Shown here in pieces: positions 1 to 7,659 of a stretch of DNA of 64,000 nt; position 1 is the first letter of the stretch; each line of letters starts with the position of its first letter. A program made the translations under genes and the position numbers. The DNA is from Breznakia pachnodae. GTDB taxonomy: Bacteria; Bacillota_I; Bacilli_A; Erysipelotrichales; Erysipelotrichaceae. The DNA lies in contig NZ_JAUSUR010000008.1 of the NCBI RefSeq assembly GCF_030814225.1, positions 186,001 through 250,000 of the forward strand. Direction: 5' to 3'. The notes below the pieces were generated by a model. It worked only from the letters and a program-made list of their open reading frames with translations, searched no databases and had not been told where the DNA came from.

Positions 1-1621
1 GGTATCTTAATAATCTAGCTAGTTCATTTGCATGAATTAGTTGCTCACATACTAGTACGTTACCTAACAATGAAGATGCTAAGATACTAAATTCATCATC
101 ATATTCTACAAACTGACTGGCAACACCTAAGAACCCAGATGTATTTTCAGCAACAATCATATCATTTCCTGATGGCTGACGATCTTTTAATACAGTCTTT
201 GGCAAGAACGTTGCACGACCACTCTTATTCTTCTTTAAGAAGGTAATCGCATTTCTTGCACAATCTTCATCTTCACTAACAATATGGTAAAGAGCACCAC
301 CAAGTGCACTTGATATTGCTTCTTCATAACCTTCTACAGGACGTAACAGTTGTGATACTACACCACTAATTCCATAAAGGCTATCTTTCGCTTCCATAAT
401 CGTTTTAACCCCTTGTTGGTGGTTAAAAGGTGAACGCATAAGATTCGATAATACTTCCTTACGATTTGATAACTTATTAATGTAAGAAGTAGAATTTGCA
501 TTCTTCTCAGCTAAACTATGAAATTTACCATCAAGAGTATCATAGTTTTGAGTAGCTAAATCATAATCAACATTTAAATCTTCCAAACGTTTCTCACGAT
601 CTTCATATTCATACTTTGCCTCATCCAGCATCTTTTTAAGTTCTTCAACCTTTTCTGCTGCACTGGCAAACTCTAATGTATATTTACGCTTTTCATCAAT
701 TTCAGTCTTTCTTGCATCCAATGTAGAGATTTCATTTACTACCGTCATAAATTCATTTTGCAGACGGTGTACATCATTATCAAGCACTGACATTTCTTCA
801 CGGTCTTCCTGATTCTTTTGATCTTCTACCTGAATCGTCGTTTCTGCAATAGCTTTTTGCGATTCATTTTCAAATGAAGTATTCTTTAATTCTTCAAGAC
901 GAGCATTAAAGGTTTGTACTTCATCAACAATTACACTAATTTCAATTGTTTCCAACTGTTGTTTCTTCTCTAAATATGTTTCCGCCTTCTTTGCCTGACG
1001 CTTCAAAGGATTCACACGAACTTCTAATTCCTCAACAATATCTTCCACACGTAAAAGATTCTCTTGGGTACGATTTAACTTACTAAGAGACTCATTTTTA
1101 CGTTTTTTATATTTTGCTACTCCAGCTGCTTCTTCAAATAAGGCACGACGATCTTCAGGTTTTGATTCAACAAAACTTTGGATATTCCCTTGCGAAATTA
1201 CCGAAAGTGAATCTCTACCTAACCCACTGTCCATTACCATGTTTACAATATCTTTTAAACGGCATGGTGTGTTATTAATCATATATTCAGCTTCCCCACT
1301 GTTACGGAACAGTTTTCTGGTTACTGATACCTCTTCAAATTCAACATCGAAGTGTTTTTTTGTATTATCAAAAACCAAAGTTACTTCAGCCATGTTAACT
1401 GCTTTTCTACCTTCAGATCCAGAAAATATAACATCGCTCATACTTCCACCACGAAGTGATTTTGCACTTTGTTCTCCTAATACCCAACGGATGGCGTCAT
1501 TGACATTACTTTTCCCACATCCATTTGGTCCAACTATTCCAGTTACTTCGTTTTCAAACTCAATTACTGTCTTATCAGCAAATGATTTAAACCCTTGCAA
1601 CTCAATTCTTTTAAGAAACAT
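1..1621 (-). CDS. smc: Chromosome segregation protein SMC, N-terminal part (cut by window edge)
   Basis: SMC ATPase that compacts and segregates the chromosome with ScpA and ScpB, both encoded near 50-51 kb. About 540 codons are visible, from the start to the window edge. The protein begins MFLKRIELQGFKSFADKT and has a Walker A motif GPNGCGKSN near residue 33, followed by a QSAKSLRGGSMSDVIF segment typical of SMC heads. A long coiled coil of Glu/Lys/Leu-rich repeats runs from about residue 160 to 400. The start of the hinge follows (GISGVVSQLLRPVEGYE). The ATG at 1621 has a GGAGG ribosome site about five bases upstream. The second coiled coil and the C-terminal head lie outside the window. 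Family assignment is secure. Confidence 0.96.
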   Translation of the reverse strand, partial: MFLKRIELQGFKSFADKTVIEFENEVTGIVGPNGCGKSNVNDAIRWVLGEQSAKSLRGGSMSDVIFSGSEGRKAVNMAEVTLVFDNTKKHFDVEFEEVSVTRKLFRNSGEAEYMINNTPCRLKDIVNMVMDSGLGRDSLSVISQGNIQSFVESKPEDRRALFEEAAGVAKYKKRKNESLSKLNRTQENLLRVEDIVEELEVRVNPLKRQAKKAETYLEKKQQLETIEISVIVDEVQTFNARLEELKNTSFENESQKAIAETTIQVEDQKNQEDREEMSVLDNDVHRLQNEFMTVVNEISTLDARKTEIDEKRKYTLEFASAAEKVEELKKMLDEAKYEYEDREKRLEDLNVDYDLATQNYDTLDGKFHSLAEKNANSTSYINKLSNRKEVLSNLMRSPFNHQQGVKTIMEAKDSLYGISGVVSQLLRPVEGYEEAISSALGGALYHIVSEDEDCARNAITFLKKNKSGRATFLPKTVLKDRQPSGNDMIVAENTSGFLGVASQFVEYDDEFSILASSLLGNVLVCEQLIHANELARLLRY

Positions 1622-1646
1622 AAAAACCTCCGAACTTCACTAAAAC

Positions 1647-1655
1647 ATTATAACA
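1647..1655 (-). promoter_or_regulatory. Extended -10 promoter for smc
   Basis: On the minus strand the sequence reads TGTTATAAT about 25 bases before the smc start, a perfect -10 box with the TG extension. No good -35 box lies at the usual distance. Inferred from consensus only. Confidence 0.5.
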
Positions 1656-1683
1656 TAGATTACCCTATTTACATTATAAAAAT

Positions 1684-1712
1684 TTGACCTTTACGGCAAG
1701 AAGGAATACAAT
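1684..1712 (+). promoter_or_regulatory. Sigma-A type promoter for the TrhA-family gene
   Basis: TTGACC, a 17-base spacer, then TACAAT. It lies 40 bases before the start codon at 1752 in the divergent gap with smc. Confidence 0.6.
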
Positions 1713-1751
1713 AGAATAAATCTGTTTTTTTAGAGTTAGGTGGTGGGACAA

Positions 1752-2402
1752 ATGAAGCGAAGTTCAATGAAGGACTTACTTAAATTATCGTTTGGAGAAG
1801 AAGTATTTAACTGTGTAACCCATGGTGTAATGGCAGCAATTATGCTAATCCTTATACCAGCTTGTGCAGTTTATTCTTATGAAGTTGGAGGTACCCTGAG
1901 AGCATTTGCAGTGAGCGTGTTCACAATCAGTATCTTCCTGATGTTTTTGGTATCAACGTTATACCATTCAATGGACTTTGACAGTCCGCATAAGTTTGTA
2001 TTTCGAATCCTGGATCATATATTCATTTATGTGGCAATTGCAGGAAGTTATACTCCTGTTGCACTGTGTGTTATCAAAGGAATAGAAGGAATCGTTATTC
2101 TGATAATCCAGTGGACAATGGTTCTTGTAGGAATATTATATAAATCATTAGCCAAGAAGAGCTTACCTAAATTATCATTAACTATTTATCTGGTTATGGG
2201 ATGGACAGCAATCTTCTTTATTCCATCTTTATTAAATAATGCTAATTCATTATTTTTAGGATTTATAGTTGGTGGTGGAGTTTTATATTCGATTGGGGCA
2301 TACTTCTATTCAAGAAAATGGAAATACGCACATTCGATATGGCATATATTTATAAGTTTAGCAGCAACAATGCATTTCTTTGCAATTGTATTCTTTATGT
2401 AA
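1752..2402 (+). CDS. Hemolysin III / TrhA family membrane protein
   Basis: Member of the hemolysin III (YqfA/TrhA, PAQR-like) family of seven-helix membrane proteins. Relatives are linked to membrane-energetics homeostasis in bacteria; the hemolysin name is historical. The 216 residues form about seven hydrophobic helices. Family marks are the N-terminal EEVFNCVTHG segment, STLYHS after helix 2, the LDHIFIYVAIAGSYTP block, and HSIWHIFI near the C-terminus. The conserved Ser and His residues of the putative metal site are present. A GTG lies 12 bases upstream in frame, but the AGGTGGT ribosome site overlaps it, so the ATG at 1752 is preferred. It is a single gene with its own promoter and terminator. 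Substrate or activity cannot be read from sequence. Confidence 0.9.
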   Translation: MKRSSMKDLLKLSFGEEVFNCVTHGVMAAIMLILIPACAVYSYEVGGTLRAFAVSVFTISIFLMFLVSTLYHSMDFDSPHKFVFRILDHIFIYVAIAGSYTPVALCVIKGIEGIVILIIQWTMVLVGILYKSLAKKSLPKLSLTIYLVMGWTAIFFIPSLLNNANSLFLGFIVGGGVLYSIGAYFYSRKWKYAHSIWHIFISLAATMHFFAIVFFM

Positions 2403-2407
2403 AACAA

Positions 2408-2436
2408 ATGGTATCCAGATTTTCTCTGGATACCAT
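2408..2436. terminator. Bidirectional terminator between the TrhA gene and the sigma factor gene
   Basis: Perfect 12-bp inverted repeat (2408-2419 with 2425-2436) and a five-base loop, followed by T-rich sequence on the plus side. It sits between convergent genes and probably serves both. Confidence 0.8.
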
Positions 2437-2442
2437 ATTTCT

Positions 2443-3762
2443 TTAATCAAACACGAGTCTTAGTTCATTCCCTGCATAATCATATACATAGAATATATTG
2501 CTATATTCTTTTTTTGTTTGTACTTTAATAATCTGATTTGCTGCATCATACTCATATTCATTGCTTTGTACTCCTTCTCTTAAGAAGGTAATTGTATCTG
2601 GATTAATCCCTGATATATCATCACTCAAATAAATCGTAAAGTTATTTCCATCATGTTCACTTGTCATCTGTGGACTGTTTCGATCAATATTAGTAATTAT
2701 TAATTCCCTACTATCAATGATTTCTCCATTTCTCTGGAGTTGAACCTGATAGGTTCCATTGTTGTCGATTTGATTTGTAACTACTCCATCAATCAATATT
2801 GCGTCGAATTCTTCATTTGATGTTACTACTTCAATAACAATTGATTCATTGGTCCATTCCTGTGAATAGTTAATTGAATTAATCTGCGCTGAACTTATGG
2901 AAGGCTCTTCCACTACAGGTACTTCAGGTTGCTCTATTACTTCTTGCACCACTGGTTTTACAACTGGTTCTTCTTCAGGCAACATCGATATACCTACATA
3001 AGCACCAGTTACAACAAGTGCTATACCACCTATCACTTTTGCATTCATTGTAATCATAGCTGTCGCAGTTTCTACTAATGACTTTTTAATGATTACATCA
3101 CTAATTACTATTCCTTCTGTAGCTTGAGCAAACATTGACTCATACACCTGACTAATTACTTGCGGCAGAAAAAATGTAAAGCCATAAGTTTTTGGTGAAA
3201 CTCCTTGTTTTCGCAGTTCATCTTTTAAAATTGAACGAACACGATTCAATCTTGATTTTACGGTTCCTTTTGGAATATCTAGAACTTTTTCAATCTCTGA
3301 TATTTTAAGTCCACTAAAATACTTTAGCATTCCAACACTTTTTAAAGTTTCATCCATTTTTTGCAGCGTTGTTTCTACTATTTTTACAATTCGCTGATTT
3401 TCAATAATATCTAGTGTTTCTTTTGATGCGGAATCAATAACTTCTTCTGCGTCATTATTGTTATGAAAAACCACTTCCCTAAACTTTGTTCTATTGAAAT
3501 TTGAACATGTATTATAAGTCGTACGATATAACCATGCATGAAATGCTTTTGGCTCCTTTAATGTACCAATATTCTTATAAATATTAATAAAGATATCATG
3601 TGTTATATCCTTTGCTTCTTCTTCATCTAAAATGAATTGATTTACCATAAAATTCACTCGTTGTGAATAAGTATTATAGATTTCCTCAAATGCCTGTTCA
3701 TCTCCTTCTTTGGCTCGTATAATAACCGATGAAGAAATTAGATATTGTTTATTTCTATTCAT
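2443..3762 (-). CDS. ECF-like sigma-70 factor fused to a transmembrane helix and an extracellular Ig-like domain
   Basis: Predicted RNA polymerase sigma factor of 439 residues, more than twice the usual ECF length of about 180. Region 2 spans about residues 14-85 (AKEGDEQAFEEIYNTY, then DITHDIFINIYKNI). Region 4 spans about 130-185, with the helix-turn-helix SEIEKVLDIPKGTVKSRLNR. A hydrophobic helix follows at 243-261. A Pro/Glu/Val linker runs through 262-290, and a beta-rich Ig-like domain fills 295-439, with DDISG and YDYAGN motifs seen in Ig-like folds. Topology should place regions 2 and 4 inside the cell and the Ig domain outside. An upstream in-frame ATG at 3780 lacks a ribosome site, whereas GGAGAAAGG precedes the ATG at 3762, so the shorter start is chosen. 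The gene follows the surface-protein gene with little gap, probably in one transcript. No separate anti-sigma gene is visible. Confidence 0.85.
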   Translation of the reverse strand: MNRNKQYLISSSVIIRAKEGDEQAFEEIYNTYSQRVNFMVNQFILDEEEAKDITHDIFINIYKNIGTLKEPKAFHAWLYRTTYNTCSNFNRTKFREVVFHNNNDAEEVIDSASKETLDIIENQRIVKIVETTLQKMDETLKSVGMLKYFSGLKISEIEKVLDIPKGTVKSRLNRVRSILKDELRKQGVSPKTYGFTFFLPQVISQVYESMFAQATEGIVISDVIIKKSLVETATAMITMNAKVIGGIALVVTGAYVGISMLPEEEPVVKPVVQEVIEQPEVPVVEEPSISSAQINSINYSQEWTNESIVIEVVTSNEEFDAILIDGVVTNQIDNNGTYQVQLQRNGEIIDSRELIITNIDRNSPQMTSEHDGNNFTIYLSDDISGINPDTITFLREGVQSNEYEYDAANQIIKVQTKKEYSNIFYVYDYAGNELRLVFD

Positions 3763-3786
3763 CTTTTTTCCTTTCTCCATATTAAG

Positions 3787-5952
3787 TTAACTATACCTTT
3801 TCTTTCTATTAAAAAATAAAACCAATACTAATGAACTTAACATTAACAATAACGAATATATAGTTACATTACTGTGATCAGATAATACAGGATTACTACT
3901 TGGATATCCTGTTAAATTAACCTGTTCCTCTAAATCTGGTTTTATTGATGGTTTAGGACTTACAGGATCAGTAGGTTTTGGCTCAACTGGATCTACTGGT
4001 TTCGGTTTCTCAGGATCAACAGGATCTGGATCTGGGTCCGGATCTGGCTTTTCTGGATTAACTACTGTTTTCTTTTTCCACTGTGCATATAAATAGACGT
4101 CCTCGTAAATATCAAATACATCATTTGCATGATAACTTATTCCACTTCCATCTCTTTTTGTATTCCATCCGATAAATTCATATTCTTCTCTAGTTAAATC
4201 TGATTCATTCAATATCGTAACTGTATAACCTGGGGTATAAGGATTATGTACATCTACAGGAGCAGTTCCGCTTGTTTCACCGTTCCCGTCATAGATAACT
4301 TTATACGTAATTTTCTTCTCCTCAACTATATTAAATGTAAAAGGCTGAGGATTGCTCCCTTCATAACTATGAACAGTTGCTGCGTTAAGACCTTCTTCGT
4401 CTTCTCCTTGTGCCCATACATATAAGGTATATTCTCCTGTTTCCAGATTTGTATTATCTATTGTCGACTTTATTGTTTGTATCTTTAATACATCAGGTGT
4501 ATCACCTTTACTGGTTCCATAAGCAACAATTTCACGACTTCCATCTGGAGTGGAACGAACAATTTTATATGCAAGATAATCGCCAATATAATCATCACTT
4601 TTTACTGTAATTGATTTTCCTTCTTCTACTTCTAATACAGTAGAAAAATCGATAGGTTCATCACTGACATTGGTAAGTGAATTCAACTGAACCTTATCAC
4701 TTACCAATGTTAATTTATAGTTATTAATTCCATCATCTCCATCAGCATAATTCCAGAAACTATCATTTGTTTTATCTTCCTGAATTTGATTTGACAGCAC
4801 TGGCTCATCTGGTGTAACTAAATGCGTCATAATTACGTTTTCTGGCACCAATTTAGTAATTGGTCGTATTCCGTTATAATCCCTAGAATATGAATATAAC
4901 GTAACCTGTCCGTTTTCGTAAACAATATAAGTGTAACCAGAATCTGATTGTGCATAACTTCCATCTGGATTACGAAGCCAATAAGCAATAGGTTCCTTAT
5001 ACTTAGTCTGACCTTTATAAATATCTTCACCAACTTCACCAATACTGTAATCTAGCGATGTAGAAGTTTTTGGCAATCCATTAGAATTCCAAAATACTTT
5101 TCGATGTGACGGAAGTCCTGTATATGTTGATAAACCAAATGGAATATAGGCAATTGCATCGTATTCAGTAACTGGCCACTTACGAAACTCAATTACTCCT
5201 GATGCAAAATAACTTGTCCATTCCCCAGTCGTAAGATGATTTTTTACATATTGGTACATATCTCCAGGACTATCTGAATCAATTACAACTTCACTATGGT
5301 TCACTCCATCACCCTGCATAATTGCATAAGTATCAACCGTACTACGTCCAATCGAATTTAACTCTGCATCATAACTGATAGATGTATCGCTTTCTGTTAT
5401 CTTAAAACTATTACCAAATCCAATTCTTGCAGGTAAATCTTCATAACCATATCGACCTGGATTGTTTAGTACAAATTGAAATGGCTGATATTTATAAGTA
5501 TATTCATTATTCAGCCATCCATTTACAAATGATACGTGATAGTCAGCTTCTCCTGACATGAGTCCCATATGAGACCAACTCATTTTACCCATACCACTAA
5601 ATTTAGATGCATCAATAACATACTCACTAAACAGAGCTAAGTTCCCATCAGTTGTAGTTCCATCTAAACTTCCATCCTCACCCATTACCCGCCAAAGGAT
5701 TGGTGTTGGATTGCTTTCATAACTTGAGGCCTCTTTACCATAGAAATGGTACTTTGTACCATTCATCTGATTCATCGCTCCAAAATATACGCGATTTCCG
5801 ATTAATTCATCGAAATTCACCCCATCATACGGTTGCCCAATTGCTGTATTATCTTGTACTGGCATATCTGCGTATATGCTGCCCCCAATACAATATGTAA
5901 GCAACAACGCAAAAAACAGGGCAGCTAATACTACTCTTTTCATTTTAAACAT
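3787..5952 (-). CDS. Large membrane-anchored surface protein with DUF6273-like region and InlB B-repeat
   Basis: Predicted exported surface protein of 721 residues. A signal peptide occupies about residues 1-28. The N-terminal half resembles DUF6273-type regions of surface proteins, ending in an AYWLRNP...NGIRPITKL pattern near 320-370. A List-Bact_rpt (InlB B-repeat) unit lies at about 548-627 (YKVIYDGNG to LYAQWKKK). A Pro/Asp/Lys linker spans about 633-670, then a transmembrane helix near 697-715 and a basic tail (NRKKRYS). This is the layout of a sortase substrate, but no LPXTG motif is visible before the helix (VNLTGYPSSNP stands there), so it may stay membrane-anchored. An in-frame GTG at 5961 overlaps the AGGG ribosome site, so the ATG at 5952 is used. 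The sigma factor gene follows downstream. Ligand unknown. Confidence 0.8.
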   Translation of the reverse strand: MFKMKRVVLAALFFALLLTYCIGGSIYADMPVQDNTAIGQPYDGVNFDELIGNRVYFGAMNQMNGTKYHFYGKEASSYESNPTPILWRVMGEDGSLDGTTTDGNLALFSEYVIDASKFSGMGKMSWSHMGLMSGEADYHVSFVNGWLNNEYTYKYQPFQFVLNNPGRYGYEDLPARIGFGNSFKITESDTSISYDAELNSIGRSTVDTYAIMQGDGVNHSEVVIDSDSPGDMYQYVKNHLTTGEWTSYFASGVIEFRKWPVTEYDAIAYIPFGLSTYTGLPSHRKVFWNSNGLPKTSTSLDYSIGEVGEDIYKGQTKYKEPIAYWLRNPDGSYAQSDSGYTYIVYENGQVTLYSYSRDYNGIRPITKLVPENVIMTHLVTPDEPVLSNQIQEDKTNDSFWNYADGDDGINNYKLTLVSDKVQLNSLTNVSDEPIDFSTVLEVEEGKSITVKSDDYIGDYLAYKIVRSTPDGSREIVAYGTSKGDTPDVLKIQTIKSTIDNTNLETGEYTLYVWAQGEDEEGLNAATVHSYEGSNPQPFTFNIVEEKKITYKVIYDGNGETSGTAPVDVHNPYTPGYTVTILNESDLTREEYEFIGWNTKRDGSGISYHANDVFDIYEDVYLYAQWKKKTVVNPEKPDPDPDPDPVDPEKPKPVDPVEPKPTDPVSPKPSIKPDLEEQVNLTGYPSSNPVLSDHSNVTIYSLLLMLSSLVLVLFFNRKKRYS

Positions 5953-6193
5953 TGTTTTCACCCTTCGAAAATTCTTATGAATTTTCCTCTTTCTTTCTTG
6001 ATATAATCACTTTTACATAAATTGAACTTGTGCCATATCGTTATAAAGACACACAGTTCTAAAAAAGGTTCTCAACTTTTTATTTTCTTATCCCTCCTCA
6101 ATACGTTCACTTCCATAACGTCATTCATTTATTAGTCGTAGTAACTTAATATATCGTTCATTACTTATTTCTTTTTTTAAAAATCAAAAAAAA
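5953..6193. other. AT-rich upstream region of the surface-protein gene
   Basis: Together with the terminator beyond it, this leaves about 300 bases without a gene between the surface-protein gene and the metallopeptidase gene. It holds a possible ECF-type promoter at 6045-6072. No RNA gene, repeat or small ORF with a ribosome site was recognised. Confidence 0.5.
6045..6072 (-). promoter_or_regulatory. Possible ECF-type promoter before the surface protein-sigma operon
   Basis: Minus strand reads GAACCT, 16 bases, then TCTTT, about 90 bases before the start at 5952. This resembles the GAAC-type -35 element and short -10 element of ECF sigma promoters. No good sigma-A promoter was seen at the same place. 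If real, it suggests autoregulation by the downstream sigma factor. Weak evidence on its own. Confidence 0.3.
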
Positions 6194-6218
6194 GAACATC
6201 ACTAATAAAGTGATGTTC
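6186..6218 (-). terminator. Terminator after the metallopeptidase gene
   Basis: Perfect 10-bp stem (6194-6203 with 6209-6218), five-base loop, then a run of eight T on the minus strand apart from one interruption. Confidence 0.85.
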
Positions 6219-6261
6219 TCAAATTGTTTAACTGTAAATCTTTGCAGCATCTTTCCTGCTT

Positions 6262-7443
6262 CTATAATATTTTATTTACAACATAATCATAAGATCTTGG
6301 TGCATTTGCTTTTAAAGTTGCAGGATCATAGTAGTAGTAAACTACAATATTTGCTACCCATTCATAAGTATCATCTCTCATGTTACCACTAAATTTAGCT
6401 GGTATATTATTCTTTTCTGCATTAAAGATTGATACTAATTCTGGATCATTTGCAAATCCCATTGTGTAGTCATATGCATGAGTTGCTTCATGTAAAACAG
6501 TTGTTGAATAGTAACCTTGACCTTGTAACCAAAGTCTACCATCAGAATATGCCATTCCAAGATATGGATAAGGCAATGACAAGTCAATTGTTACAGTACT
6601 GAAGTGAGATGTATTGTACATTGCTGGTAAGTTAGCTAATTCATTCATATAAGCTTGAATTGTTGCGTCACTTACTCTGCTGTCTGTAGCAATAATTTTC
6701 CATCCACGTACGTATAAATTGTTTCTGTCTAGTGCTTGTGTAGTTGCAGCTGCTGATTGATCTCCACTGTAAGTGTAGTCTGAAGTATAACCTGAAGTTC
6801 CACTTCCACCACCTTGTACAACTTGATCTTGTGTAGCTGAATCTTGCACTGTTACTGTGAATGATTTTTGTGTTTTCAAATCATTCCAGTCTGTTGCGTT
6901 AACTACTACTTTATATTCTCCAGCAGTAGCTGTATCAACATTGTTTTCGCTAACTTCATAATCCAAATCACCATCTACACTATCGTATGCATGAATTTCT
7001 AATGCATCAACATTAAATTCACCACCAGTTGCGATTGTAACATCTTTACCTTCGATTACTGGAGGAGTTGTGTCATTAAGTTTTACATCAACTACATAAA
7101 TGTTTTCGGCAATTTGCACTTGTTGATTTGTCATTTCACTGTCTCTGTTTACTGTTTCAACTCTGAATTGACGATTAAGATTGTTTTGTGAATCATTATT
7201 TGCATCAAGTTGTGCTAAAGAAATAACATTTTGTGAATCCTTTTTAAAATATTCATTAATGTTTGTTTCTATCGTATCTTCTGTTGCATATTCCATTTCC
7301 AGCGTAATACGATTTTCAGTGTCGCTACCGGCTCTTACACTATTGCTTAACCCAAAGTAATCATAACTGAATACAATCCCATAAAATACTCCTACCACTA
7401 ATAATACAATTAAAAATCTTCTTAGTCCTACCTTCTTTTTCAT
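6262..7443 (-). CDS. Exported HEXXH metallopeptidase, lethal-factor/Pro-Pro endopeptidase-like (ATLF), with Ig-like domain
   Basis: Predicted secreted or membrane-anchored zinc endopeptidase of 393 residues. An uncleaved-looking signal anchor occupies residues 9-26. A DUF5011-like Ig-fold (TTPPVIEG...FTVTVQD) lies at about 125-200, then a Gly/Ser/Tyr linker at about 210-235. The catalytic domain spans about 240-393. The zinc motif is HEATH at 318-322 and the likely third ligand is Glu361 in DDTYEW. The 39-residue spacing between His322 and Glu361 suits the ATLF family, which includes anthrax lethal factor and clostridial Pro-Pro endopeptidases. In that family such enzymes often cut Pro-rich linkers of surface proteins encoded next door. 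The adjacent surface protein does have a Pro-rich linker but no Pro-Pro pair. The ATG at 7443 has an AAAGGGG ribosome site. Family call is good; substrate is inference. Confidence 0.75.
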   Translation of the reverse strand: MKKKVGLRRFLIVLLVVGVFYGIVFSYDYFGLSNSVRAGSDTENRITLEMEYATEDTIETNINEYFKKDSQNVISLAQLDANNDSQNNLNRQFRVETVNRDSEMTNQQVQIAENIYVVDVKLNDTTPPVIEGKDVTIATGGEFNVDALEIHAYDSVDGDLDYEVSENNVDTATAGEYKVVVNATDWNDLKTQKSFTVTVQDSATQDQVVQGGGSGTSGYTSDYTYSGDQSAAATTQALDRNNLYVRGWKIIATDSRVSDATIQAYMNELANLPAMYNTSHFSTVTIDLSLPYPYLGMAYSDGRLWLQGQGYYSTTVLHEATHAYDYTMGFANDPELVSIFNAEKNNIPAKFSGNMRDDTYEWVANIVVYYYYDPATLKANAPRSYDYVVNKIL

Positions 7444-7483
7444 GATTTAAAACCCCTTTCCCAAAGAATTTAGTAAATATCTT

Positions 7484-7508
7484 GGTAATTATCTCCCAAA
7501 TAATTACC
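7484..7508. promoter_or_regulatory. Perfect inverted repeat in the metallopeptidase leader
   Basis: GGTAATTAT and ATAATTACC (7484-7492, 7500-7508) flank seven bases, 41 bases before the metallopeptidase start. No T run follows, so it looks like an operator or an RNA stem rather than a terminator. A second stem-forming pair (AAAGGGAAA with TTTCCCTTT) lies further upstream at about 7515-7541. Confidence 0.5.
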
Positions 7509-7554
7509 ACATATGAAAGGGAAAATTTTACCTTTCCCTTTCCACCTATAATAT

Positions 7555-7598
7555 AACAAAAATATGTTGAACACCCCAGCGAGATGCTCAACATATTT
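7555..7598 (-). terminator. Terminator after the M18 aminopeptidase gene
   Basis: An 11-bp perfect stem (7560-7570 with 7588-7598) around a 17-base loop, followed on the minus strand by TTTTTGTT. Confidence 0.7.
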
Positions 7599-7659
7599 GT
7601 AAATTCGATATAAATTATAACAATTGTTAAAACTATTTTAACACAGTATTAATTTTCTG

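Noticed and set aside
1239-1643. Open frame of 134 codons on the plus strand
   Set aside because: It lies antisense to the conserved start of smc and has no ribosome site; the smc frame carries the Walker A motif.
3763-3780. ATG at 3780 as start of the sigma factor
   Set aside because: No ribosome site precedes it, whereas GGAGAAAGG lies before the ATG at 3762.
7515-7541. AAAGGGAAA/TTTCCCTTT stem as a terminator
   Set aside because: No T run follows on either strand; it lies in the leader of the peptidase gene.
7361-7594. Minus-strand frame of 77 codons overlapping the peptidase start
   Set aside because: It runs in another frame through the M18 terminator and the leader repeats, has no ribosome site and no recognisable sequence.
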